Shown here: piece after piece, positions 40,412 through 49,670 of the stretch | How positions within the stretch are numbered: the stretch's first letter is position 1 | Layout of the letters: each line of letters opens with the position of its first letter | NCBI RefSeq assembly: GCF_900100345.1 | Contig: NZ_FMTT01000042.1 | Span: forward strand, 1-53,534 | DNA: 53,534 bases | Source: Paenibacillus tianmuensis | GTDB taxonomy: Bacteria > Bacillota > Bacilli > Paenibacillales > NBRC-103111 | Reading direction: 5' to 3' | The notes under the pieces: model-generated | What the model saw: the letters and a program-made list of their open reading frames with translations, nothing else | What the model was told of the DNA's origin: nothing | Database searches by the model: none | Translations under genes and position numbers: made by a program

Positions 40412-40898
40412 GGAGCGGCAGCCGTCTCCGCTTACCCATCTGAACGAACAAGGCCGGGCGCGCATGGTGGACATTTCGGACAAGCAGGAAACCGTCCGTA
40501 CGGCGACGGCCCGCACGACCGTTACGATGCTTCCGGCTACGCTGGAGCTGATCCGGCAGGGAGGCATCGGCAAAGGGGATGTACTGGCCGTTGCGCAGGT
40601 TGCCGCGGTCATGGCTGCCAAAAAAACGTCGGATTGGATTCCGATGTGCCATCCGATTGCGTTGACCGGCGTCGATGTCCGGTTTAGCGATAACGATGAG
40701 GGGCAATTAACCATCGAAGCGACCGTCCGCACGAAGGGACAGACCGGTGTGGAGATGGAGGCGCTCACGGCCGTATCTGCCGCGGCGCTGACGGTCTACG
40801 ATATGTGCAAGGCTGCGGAGAAAACGATGCAGATCGGACCGACGCTGCTGCTGACCAAAACCGGCGGCAAGAGCGGAGATTTTCACGCAGCCCCATAG
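40404..40898 (+). CDS. moaC: Cyclic pyranopterin monophosphate synthase MoaC
   Basis: This 164-residue enzyme closes the cyclic phosphate of cPMP in the first phase of molybdenum cofactor synthesis, following MoaA (not in the window). The family motifs [36 protein letters not shown] and [22 protein letters not shown] are intact, including the lysine and histidine used in catalysis. I chose the ATG at 40404, 9 bases after AAGGGAG, over the ATG two codons earlier which lies too close to it. Confidence 0.94.
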   Translation: MTEERQPSPLTHLNEQGRARMVDISDKQETVRTATARTTVTMLPATLELIRQGGIGKGDVLAVAQVAAVMAAKKTSDWIPMCHPIALTGVDVRFSDNDEGQLTIEATVRTKGQTGVEMEALTAVSAAALTVYDMCKAAEKTMQIGPTLLLTKTGGKSGDFHAAP

Positions 40899-40931
40899 AG
40901 ACTTAATGAGATCCGGGAGAGGAGCAGATGT

Positions 40932-41432
40932 ATGCGCTGGAAAGTGGCTATCTTGACCGCTAGCGATCGCGGTTCGCGCGGAGAGCGGGAAGACACGAGT
41001 GCACAGGTCATTCGGGAATTGATTGAAGAAGAAATAAACGGCCAAATTATCGAATACCGTGTCGTGCCTGACGAGAAAGATGAAATTATGGCGGCGTTGA
41101 TCGAAATGACGGATTATTTCCGGGCCGATCTCATTTTGACAACCGGAGGCACAGGTCTCGCCGTGCGGGATGTCACGCCGGAAGCGACTTTGAGCGTTAT
41201 CGATCGTCATGCTCCGGGCTTTGCCGAAGCGATGCGCATGTATTCGCTGCAAAAGACGCCGCGCGCGATGCTCTCCCGGGCCGTGTCCGGGATTCGCGGC
41301 AAGACGCTGATCCTGAACTTGCCCGGCAGCCCTAAGGGGGTTTCGGAAAATTTATCGGCCGTTATCGACCAACTGCCTCACGCGCTTGCCATTCTGACCG
41401 GACGCGAGGGAGACCACGGCGATGAAGCATGA
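40932..41432 (+). CDS. Molybdopterin adenylyltransferase MogA/MoaB family
   Basis: This 166-residue protein adenylates molybdopterin ahead of metal insertion. It has the TASDRGSRGEREDTS start, the LTTGGTGLAVRDVTPE loop (MPT- and AMP-binding) and LPGSPKGVSENL near the end. Size and motifs fit both MogA and MoaB; the name depends on the species. GAGAGGAG lies upstream. The last 11 bases overlap the next gene. Confidence 0.9.
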   Translation: MRWKVAILTASDRGSRGEREDTSAQVIRELIEEEINGQIIEYRVVPDEKDEIMAALIEMTDYFRADLILTTGGTGLAVRDVTPEATLSVIDRHAPGFAEAMRMYSLQKTPRAMLSRAVSGIRGKTLILNLPGSPKGVSENLSAVIDQLPHALAILTGREGDHGDEA

Positions 41433-42426
41433 TTCGATGCTCGAAGAGGTTCCTGTGGAACAAGCCGTCGGCATGGTGCTTGCGCATGACCTGACCCAGA
41501 TTATTCCCGGAAAGTTCAAGGGCCGCCTGTTTAAAAAAGGACACGTGATTCGCGAGGAGGACATCCCGGCGCTGCTCAGCATCGGCAAGGAGCATATTTA
41601 TACGCTTCGTCTGGCGCAGGGCTATCTCCACGAAGACGAAGCGGCCTTGCGGATGGCGAAGGCTGCGCATGGAGCGGGCATCACGCTGACCGAGCCGCAC
41701 GAAGGCAAAGTCACGCTCAAGTCCGCGATCCGCGGTCTGGTCAAGATCGACAAAGACCGGATCGACCAGGTCAATTCGCTGGACCAAGTCATCATGTCGA
41801 CCGTGAAAACGAATACGGTGGCGGAACCCGGCCGTTCCTTGATGGGGACCCGTGTCATTCCGCTTGTTATAGAAGAAGAGCGCATTACAGCAGTTGAGCG
41901 CATCGCCGCTTCCGCGGGATACCCTATAGTAGAGGTCAAGCCGTTCCGCCCGCTGCGGGCAGGACTGATCACAACCGGCAGCGAGGTGTTCAAGGGCCGG
42001 ATTGAGGATCAATTCGGTCCCGCCGTACGCAACAAGCTCGTGGCGCTCGGCTCGGAAGTGATCGAACAACGGTTTGCGCCGGACGACAGCGAAACGATCG
42101 CACAGGAAATCCGCCGCTTCCTGGAGGAAGACCGGGCGGATCTTATTCTCGTTACCGGCGGCATGTCCGTAGACCCGGACGATCGGACGCCCGGCGCCAT
42201 CAAGCGTGCCGGAGCGTCCGTTGTCAGCTACGGCACCCCGATGCTTCCCGGCTCCATGCTTTTGATGGGCTATCTGGACGGCGTTCCGATTATGGGGCTG
42301 CCCGGCTGTGTCATGCACGATCCATACACGTCGTTTGACGTTCTGCTGCCGCGCATTTGCGCGGGAGAAACGATTACCCGGACGGACATTACCGAGCTCG
42401 GTTACGGCGGGCTTTACGGCTGTTAG
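41422..42426 (+). CDS. Molybdopterin-binding (MoCF domain) protein
   Basis: This 334-residue protein has a unique N-terminal part (1-175) and a C-terminal MoCF-biosynthesis domain with ITTGSEVFKG, LVTGGMSVDPDDRTP and LPGCVMHDPYTSFDVLLPR. It is shorter than MoeA (about 400) and lacks the full MoeA N-terminal domains, so I avoid that name. A role in metal insertion or cofactor handling is inferred from the domain and the operon. It overlaps the previous gene by 11 bases, and tatA follows 42 bases later. Confidence 0.85.
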   Translation: MKHDSMLEEVPVEQAVGMVLAHDLTQIIPGKFKGRLFKKGHVIREEDIPALLSIGKEHIYTLRLAQGYLHEDEAALRMAKAAHGAGITLTEPHEGKVTLKSAIRGLVKIDKDRIDQVNSLDQVIMSTVKTNTVAEPGRSLMGTRVIPLVIEEERITAVERIAASAGYPIVEVKPFRPLRAGLITTGSEVFKGRIEDQFGPAVRNKLVALGSEVIEQRFAPDDSETIAQEIRRFLEEDRADLILVTGGMSVDPDDRTPGAIKRAGASVVSYGTPMLPGSMLLMGYLDGVPIMGLPGCVMHDPYTSFDVLLPRICAGETITRTDITELGYGGLYGC

Positions 42427-42468
42427 TTGATGAACAGGCAACATCTCCACGGAAGGAGGATACTCGAT

Positions 42469-42732
42469 ATGCTCGGAAATATAGGATTTAGCGAAATTTT
42501 GCTTATCGGACTCATTGCTTTACTATTGTTCGGCCCGAACAAACTGCCGGAGCTCGGACGGGCACTAGGCAAGACGCTGCGCGAGTTTAAGCAGGGCGCC
42601 CGCGATCTGATGGGGACGGATGCGCCAGAGCCGCCGCGGCAAGACGTTACGCCCCCGCCGCCTGCGCAGCAGCCACAGCCGCATGCTGTACAACAGGAAA
42701 CGAAACAAGACTCGCGTCGTTTGCCGGATTAG
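42469..42732 (+). CDS. tatA: Sec-independent translocase protein TatA
   Basis: This 87-residue protein has one N-terminal membrane helix (about 5-21), then FGPNKLPELGRALGKTLREFK, the hinge and amphipathic helix that define TatA/E, and a Pro/Gln-rich tail. It forms the pore of the twin-arginine pathway for folded proteins. The ATG at 42469 follows AAGGAGG by 9 bases. Being next to Moco genes makes sense because many Mo-enzymes leave the cell folded by this route. Confidence 0.93.
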   Translation: MLGNIGFSEILLIGLIALLLFGPNKLPELGRALGKTLREFKQGARDLMGTDAPEPPRQDVTPPPPAQQPQPHAVQQETKQDSRRLPD

Positions 42733-42778
42733 GGAGGCCCTCGTACTCCCATTTTGACCGTGTGGAAGGTGAACCGAT

Positions 42779-43546
42779 ATGGAACATAATGAAGGCATGA
42801 CGCTGGTGGAGCATCTGGCGGAGCTGCGCAAACGAATTATTTGGGTGCTGCTTGTCCTGATCGTCGGCATGGTGATCGGGCTGCTTGTGGCCAAGCCGTT
42901 AATTAATTATTTGAAAAGCGTTTCTCCTATCCAAAACCTGGACTGGTATGTGTTTTCCCCATGGGATGCAATTAAAATGTATATGAGCTTTGCTTTAGTT
43001 GCCGGTCTTTTGGTCACGCTTCCGTTTGCTTTATACCAGATATGGGCTTTTCTGAAACCGGGACTCCGTGAAGTAGAACAAAAAGCCTCTTTAATCTTCA
43101 TCCCCTTTGCTTTTCTTATGTTTTTGCTCGGTCTGGCGTTCGGCTATTTTATCGTGTTTAAAATGGCGCTGTTATTTACTACTGCGATTAGCCAGAGCAT
43201 GGAACTTAAAGAAAACTTCGGGATCGCGCAATACTTTTCGTTCATGTTCAACATCTTGATCCCGATTGCGCTCGTCTTCGAGCTGCCGATTGTCGTGATG
43301 TTTTTGACCAAAATCCGCCTGCTCAATCCGCTGCTTCTCCGCAAACTGCGCCGTTACGCGTATTTGGCGCTCGTCGTGATCTCCACGATGATCACGCCGC
43401 CGGATGCCGTGTCCGCCATTATCGTCGCTGTGCCGATGATTGTTCTATACGAGTTCAGCGTCTACTTGTCGGCGTTCATCTACCGAAAGCAGTTGCTGCA
43501 GGATCAAGCGTGGGAGGCGGAAGCTTCTGCAAAGTCTGTCGAATGA
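42779..43546 (+). CDS. tatC: Sec-independent translocase protein TatC
   Basis: This 255-residue membrane protein has six helices and the TatC signatures: the N-terminal MTLVEHLAELRKRI that meets the twin-arginine signal, the FLKPGLREVEQK loop, and the SFMFNILIPIALVFELPIV helix. It is the receptor subunit that pairs with TatA. GGAAGGTG precedes the ATG. Its stop codon lies inside the terminator hairpin, so the operon ends here. Confidence 0.95.
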   Translation: MEHNEGMTLVEHLAELRKRIIWVLLVLIVGMVIGLLVAKPLINYLKSVSPIQNLDWYVFSPWDAIKMYMSFALVAGLLVTLPFALYQIWAFLKPGLREVEQKASLIFIPFAFLMFLLGLAFGYFIVFKMALLFTTAISQSMELKENFGIAQYFSFMFNILIPIALVFELPIVVMFLTKIRLLNPLLLRKLRRYAYLALVVISTMITPPDAVSAIIVAVPMIVLYEFSVYLSAFIYRKQLLQDQAWEAEASAKSVE

Positions 43547-43557
43547 CAGGCTTTTTT
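43534..43557 (+). terminator. Rho-independent terminator of the Moco-Tat operon
   Basis: GTCTGTC pairs with GACAGGC around GAAT, followed by six T. The stem includes the tatC stop codon. Confidence 0.85.
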
Positions 43558-43630
43558 GTTTGTCTGCTTGTCGTATATTTTGGAAAGGTCTGGAGACAAT
43601 GATTGAGGTGTGAAAATGTTGTAAAACCAC

Positions 43631-43659
43631 TTGCAAAATTGCTTGGAAATAGTTATCAT
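43631..43659 (+). promoter_or_regulatory. groESL promoter
   Basis: TTGCAA and TATCAT are 17 bases apart, with the CIRCE element starting 11 bases after the -10, as in other Bacillota groESL operons. Confidence 0.75.
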
Positions 43660-43670
43660 AAGAATTGTTG

Positions 43671-43697
43671 TTAGCACTAAAGGCGTTTGAGTGCTAA
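43671..43697 (+). promoter_or_regulatory. CIRCE element (HrcA operator)
   Basis: TTAGCACTA, a 9-base spacer, and GAGTGCTAA match the CIRCE consensus with one change in the left arm (A for C at its last base). It is the site where HrcA represses groESL until heat stress. Confidence 0.95.
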
Positions 43698-43744
43698 TTA
43701 GATAAACCATCGTTACCCTAATATCAAAAGGAGGCTATTTTCTC

Positions 43745-44026
43745 ATGATCAAACCGTTGGGTGATCGCGTAGTTATTGAAGCCATCGCTAAGGAGGAAAC
43801 GACCGCAAGCGGTATCGTACTGCCTGACACGGCGAAAGAGAAGCCGCAAGAAGGCAAAGTCGTAGCTGTAGGCAGCGGTACACTCAAAGACGGCGAGCGC
43901 ATTGCGCTTGAGCTGAAAGAAGGCGACCGCGTGATTTTCTCCAAGTACGCCGGTACTGAAGTGAAATTCGAAGGCCGCGAGCTGCTGATTATGCGTGAGA
44001 GCGACGTTCTGGCCATTCTGGCTTAA
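43745..44026 (+). CDS. groES: Co-chaperonin GroES
   Basis: This 93-residue protein forms the heptameric lid of the GroEL chamber. It starts [12 protein letters not shown] and has the mobile-loop region [21 protein letters not shown]. The C-terminal strand is DVLAIL. AAGGAGG lies 10 bases before the ATG. It is under the CIRCE element, with groEL 99 bases downstream. Confidence 0.97.
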   Translation: MIKPLGDRVVIEAIAKEETTASGIVLPDTAKEKPQEGKVVAVGSGTLKDGERIALELKEGDRVIFSKYAGTEVKFEGRELLIMRESDVLAILA

Positions 44027-44098
44027 GAACCAGCGCCTCAATTCGATACTTAAGTGTTAGTTATTTACTTACGAAAATATTCGAACCGTTAAAAATAA

Positions 44099-45763
<1,665 letters not shown>

Positions 45764-45783
45764 GGAAATCACCCTAAATAGGA

Positions 45784-45827
45784 AGGTCTCTCATCAATTC
45801 ATTGAATTGTTGAGAGGCCTTTTTTTC
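45784..45827 (+). terminator. Rho-independent terminator of groESL
   Basis: AGGTCTCTCA pairs with TTGAGAGGCCT around an inner CAATTC/GAATTG stem, and seven T follow. Confidence 0.88.
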
Positions 45828-45875
45828 TATTCCTCGTGGAAGATGCCCAAAAGATATAGATCGCTGATAGAACAT

Positions 45876-45915
45876 AAAAAAAGCCCCTTAACTCACGGCA
45901 ATGAGTTAATAGGGC
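45876..45915 (-). terminator. Rho-independent terminator of the GNAT gene
   Basis: TTAACTCA pairs with TGAGTTAA inside GCCC/GGGC; on the - strand seven T follow. It faces the groESL terminator. Confidence 0.85.
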
Positions 45916-45937
45916 GAGGACGTAAATCTACACACTC

Positions 45938-46687
45938 TCATTCAGCGGAGTCGGGAGAAATCACATCCCACTTTCCAAACAGCGTCAAACCCGCCGCTTT
46001 AGCCAGCGACACGGACGCCTGGTTATCGAGCTGGCATCGGTACTGGGGTTCGTATCCTTGATCAAAGGCGTACTTGCAGATGGAACGCACCACTTTGCGG
46101 GCGTGACCTTTTCCTCTAAAGGACGTCAGAGTCAGCACGCCGAGATCCGCAATTTGCGCATCATCCTCCCAGGGATACATGCTGGCGGCGCTGACCAGGC
46201 GATTTTGCTCAAAAGAACCGAACACCGCCCAGTGATCCAACTCCACATAAGCATCATCCAAGTCTTGTTCCGAGGCGGAGGACTCGAACTCGGAGAAAAC
46301 CGCTTCATCTTGCTCTGTTAACTGGCGCAAGCTACCTTCCGGGTTTTCTTGCAGCAATACGTTCTTATCGGTTTCTGAAAAATAAAAAACATAATCTGCA
46401 CCATTCAGAGTGACTCCGGCTTCATTCAATTTCCGGCGAAAGATCTCCTCAGATAGGTCCTGTTGTTGATCAAGGCCTGCCTTATCGGCCAGCGCAGGCG
46501 TCAGAACCGCCATAACCCGGCCGTCGGTGGTTTCCAGCACCATGACCCGACTGTCTTCGTCCAGGTCTGGGTTGATGGCGAGAGTAAAGACTTCATCGCT
46601 ATAGAGGACGTCTCCGTTCAAAAATTGCGCCCGCCAAAAGTCAGTTACCATTTGCGAAATTAAAGGCATATTTTCTTGACTTGTCAT
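45938..46687 (-). CDS. GNAT-family N-acetyltransferase
   Basis: This 249-residue protein has a C-terminal GNAT fold (about 125-245): the strand-turn ADLGVLTLTSFRGKGHARKVVRSICKYA holds the acetyl-CoA pyrophosphate-binding R/Q-x-x-G-x-G/A loop, and CQLDNQASVSLAKAAGLTLFG is the usual final region. The N-terminal half is a separate domain without a known match. The ATG at 46687 follows AAGGAAGTGAG. The substrate cannot be predicted. Confidence 0.82.
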   Translation of the reverse strand: MTSQENMPLISQMVTDFWRAQFLNGDVLYSDEVFTLAINPDLDEDSRVMVLETTDGRVMAVLTPALADKAGLDQQQDLSEEIFRRKLNEAGVTLNGADYVFYFSETDKNVLLQENPEGSLRQLTEQDEAVFSEFESSASEQDLDDAYVELDHWAVFGSFEQNRLVSAASMYPWEDDAQIADLGVLTLTSFRGKGHARKVVRSICKYAFDQGYEPQYRCQLDNQASVSLAKAAGLTLFGKWDVISPDSAE

Positions 46688-46908
46688 TATGCTCACTTCC
46701 TTATACTTTAGTCTCATTTTGTTGTAGCACAACCAACAATCCTCGTAAAGATACTAGTTCGTTTATAATTAATTCTTCCTTATTTCTAATAACCAGAACG
46801 ACATGCAATAAGCTTCGATTCATTCAAAATGATCAAATATTCTGCTTGTGTCTATGAATGTGCGTAATATCACTGAAAATTATTATTTGTAAAGGGAGAG
46901 TGGTTTTC

Positions 46909-47778
46909 TTGGCTAAAATTACTGTTGTGGGTTGTGGAATCATGGGAAGCGCAATTGTAAATGCATTCCTTGTTGAGAAACATACGGTTACGATCGTTGA
47001 TACGAACGAAGCAGCAACCAAGCCTTTTGTAGAGCGCAGGGCAACGTATGCTTCACAACTATCTGATGCATTGGATTCCGATTTTATCCTGTTGAATCTG
47101 CCAAATCATAAAATTGTTGAATCTATTTTGCATTCTTTGCCATCCGGAAGCCTGTCAGGCAAAATAATTGTCAATACCACTACGGCTACACCGAAAGACG
47201 TACGCGCTGTTGACAAAATGCTAACTGATGAAGGGGCTTTATATTTAGACGCTGCAATTGAATGTTACCCAGCGGAAATTGGAAAGGAAAAAGGATATCT
47301 TTTTTATTCCGGCAGCGCCGAAGCTTTTGCGAAAACAAAAGATGCGCTCAGCGCATTGGCGGCAAAAAGCGAATATTTAGGCGAGAATGTTGTCGGAGCG
47401 ACTGTAATGGACCTGGCGATTATAAACACCCATTATGGAATGGTGGCCTCTATGCTGGAAGGGGTTGCTCTATGTATAAAAAATGATATTCCAGTTGAGA
47501 CTTACATCAATCAGGCAAAAGCAATTGCACCTTTGGCGTTTGATTCTCCGTTGCGTCAAATATCCACAGATTTGCTTCATTACACCGGTGAGTTCGTTGA
47601 TGCGAACGAAGCAACCTTAGAAATCGAGACCAATGCGCTGGCTTCCATTGTTCAGGCGCTAAGGGACAGCGGCGTCAAAACCGAATTGAGTGAAACCATT
47701 CTGAAAATGATGGAAGGCACAATTGCGAAGGGATATGGAAACAAAAATTTTACCAGCATTATATCTGAAATCTTGTAA
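46909..47778 (+). CDS. NAD(P)-binding dehydrogenase of the 6PGDH / imine reductase type
   Basis: This 289-residue protein starts at a TTG with AAAGGGAGAG 8 bases upstream. It has the Rossmann motif VVGCGIMGSAIVNAF (GxGxMG), LNLPNHKIVESIL in place of the usual catalytic-loop sequence, an IVNTTTATP segment, and a helical C-terminal dimer domain. This pattern is closer to imine reductases and beta-hydroxyacid dehydrogenases than to true 6-phosphogluconate dehydrogenase. I cannot say which substrate is reduced. The usual beta-hydroxyacid lysine motif is not evident. A strong terminator follows at 47857. Confidence 0.78.
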   Translation: MAKITVVGCGIMGSAIVNAFLVEKHTVTIVDTNEAATKPFVERRATYASQLSDALDSDFILLNLPNHKIVESILHSLPSGSLSGKIIVNTTTATPKDVRAVDKMLTDEGALYLDAAIECYPAEIGKEKGYLFYSGSAEAFAKTKDALSALAAKSEYLGENVVGATVMDLAIINTHYGMVASMLEGVALCIKNDIPVETYINQAKAIAPLAFDSPLRQISTDLLHYTGEFVDANEATLEIETNALASIVQALRDSGVKTELSETILKMMEGTIAKGYGNKNFTSIISEIL

Positions 47779-47856
47779 AATTCAGCATCCAAAAACGTTC
47801 GATTGCGAAAAAGACTAAGCGGCATGAGCAGATTATAACTGACCTAGCCCGGAAAA

Positions 47857-47894
47857 AACGGCAGCATTCCTTTTGGGATGGCTGCCGTTTTTTT
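47857..47894 (+). terminator. Rho-independent terminator
   Basis: AACGGCAGC pairs with GCTGCCGTT around an inner TCC/GGA turn, followed by seven T before TTCTTG. Confidence 0.87.
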
Positions 47895-48029
47895 CTTGCG
47901 CCCGACGTGAGGATAAGAGTTGCCAATTCCGCCCTCATCGGCTTGCTGCCAGCTACTTTTTCCGGTTACGTATGTGATATATTAATAGAGCTAATACTAA
48001 AAGTATTCCACAACTTCGGAGGCCTGAAA

Positions 48030-49670
48030 ATGCTCCAATTATCAATGAATTCGCTTGTGAAGGAAGTTTACCGTTACTTTTCGTATCCGATTCTGGAACG
48101 TGGCTGGCACTACTATAGCAATGATAGTGTTATTGATCTGGACGAAGACGAAGCTAACGGAATGTACTATGCATCGGTTGCCGATCCCGACGGTGAGGTT
48201 TATTTTGCAGATATTGTTCCAACGTCTCTCAAAGAAAGTCAATGTGATTGCGGAAAAAACTACTGCGCGCATCTATCGGCGGGGTTATTTGAATTGTGCG
48301 AGCGATTGGGGCTGGAGCCCTATAAGCTGCTAAAACCGGGGGGGAGCGCTTGGAAGGACGCGGGACAGAAGGCTGCGTCTTCCGGGGAAACCGGCTCATT
48401 GAGCGCCACACAGATTCGCAGCAGCGGGACGAACGCCGCCGGTCCTAAAAAACCGCCGCTTGCCTCCGTCCCTCAACCGAATTCGGGCGTAGAGTCTTGG
48501 CACCGATATTTTGAAAGCCAGATCCCCTTGGACCGCATCCAATCGATCCAAGGGCTGCATGCGGAAATTTCAAGAAAGCTGCTGCCTCATGCCAATGGCT
48601 GGAAGCCGACTTTGCGCAGCTTATACGCGCTGCACATTCAGTTATTTGCTATGACAGCGGGGGACCGGGTCCTTTCTTCTTTATATCAGTTCAGGTATAA
48701 CTTTTTCAATTCGGGATCTATCGATGAGCTTCATGCCTACGGTGATGAGATCTACCGCCATGTGGGAGAGCTTGTTCGAGGCGCCGATCAGGGTGATCTT
48801 GTGCAGCACCGTACGCTTCTTGACGAAACTGCGGCGTACTTGGCGGCCCATGCGTTTCAGCAGGTCAGAAGTTCTATGCCTTGGGGTCTTGTCTATTCCA
48901 CGATTTGGTGGAACTTGCTATGGGACGAGGAGCGGATGGACCGGGAAAAAGCCAGGTTAAACCGTGCCGCGCGCAACGAGGTGTTTACGCCTGTGCAGGC
49001 CGATCAAATCGTCGCCGCATTGATTATGTTTGATCTTCGGGTCGGGAACGATCAGGCGGCCATGAAGAAAACGGGGCGGATTCACCTTCATGTCTTGGAA
49101 GTCATGCTGCCTTTCCTAAACTCTTTTATTGCAAACGAGCAATGGGAGCGCATCATTTCCTGGTTGGAATTTTTAATTCCTGCCGTGAAAGCTTCCCGCT
49201 ATTACGGCATCGGGACGTATTTCCAGCTGTGGGATCAAGTGAATCAGCATGTCCAGTTGGAAGAGCGATGGAAAAAAGCGGTTTTCGAGCTGATGCCGGG
49301 CAGCTTCTCTTACTATGCTCAGACGCTGCTAAACCGGAACTTGCTGCAGGAGTGGGTAGATCTGCATATGGCCGCCGGGTTCATGCCTACCGATTTCCGC
49401 GCAGCCGAGTTGAAGCCCGTCGAGAGCAAGCGCAAGGATTTTCTGCTGCCGTGGTATCACTACAGCGTGGAGCGGTGTATTGCCGAGAAGAACCGAAATG
49501 CATATAAAGCCGCCGTTCGCATGATGAAAAAGCTTAAGCAAATGTACAAGAATTTGAAGCAAACGGATCGGTGGGAACGGTATTTGGAGCATACGACCGT
49601 GAAATATTCCAGGCTCAGGGCGTTTCAGGAAGAGCTTGCAAAACTGCGGAGCGGAGGGGACGGCGCATGA
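48030..49670 (+). CDS. SWIM zinc-finger protein
   Basis: This 546-residue protein has an N-terminal SWIM finger with Cys72, Cys74, Cys79 and His81 (CDCGKNYCAH), a zinc-binding motif found in proteins linked to DNA and SNF2 ATPases. A low-complexity segment (about 110-155, rich in Ser, Gly, Pro) separates it from a long helical domain of unknown fold. The ATG at 48030 follows GGAGG by about 8 bases. The stop overlaps the start of the SNF2 gene (ATGA), so translation is coupled and the proteins probably act as a pair. B. subtilis has a similar pair of adjacent genes, ywqB and ywqA. Confidence 0.87.
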   Translation: MLQLSMNSLVKEVYRYFSYPILERGWHYYSNDSVIDLDEDEANGMYYASVADPDGEVYFADIVPTSLKESQCDCGKNYCAHLSAGLFELCERLGLEPYKLLKPGGSAWKDAGQKAASSGETGSLSATQIRSSGTNAAGPKKPPLASVPQPNSGVESWHRYFESQIPLDRIQSIQGLHAEISRKLLPHANGWKPTLRSLYALHIQLFAMTAGDRVLSSLYQFRYNFFNSGSIDELHAYGDEIYRHVGELVRGADQGDLVQHRTLLDETAAYLAAHAFQQVRSSMPWGLVYSTIWWNLLWDEERMDREKARLNRAARNEVFTPVQADQIVAALIMFDLRVGNDQAAMKKTGRIHLHVLEVMLPFLNSFIANEQWERIISWLEFLIPAVKASRYYGIGTYFQLWDQVNQHVQLEERWKKAVFELMPGSFSYYAQTLLNRNLLQEWVDLHMAAGFMPTDFRAAELKPVESKRKDFLLPWYHYSVERCIAEKNRNAYKAAVRMMKKLKQMYKNLKQTDRWERYLEHTTVKYSRLRAFQEELAKLRSGGDGA

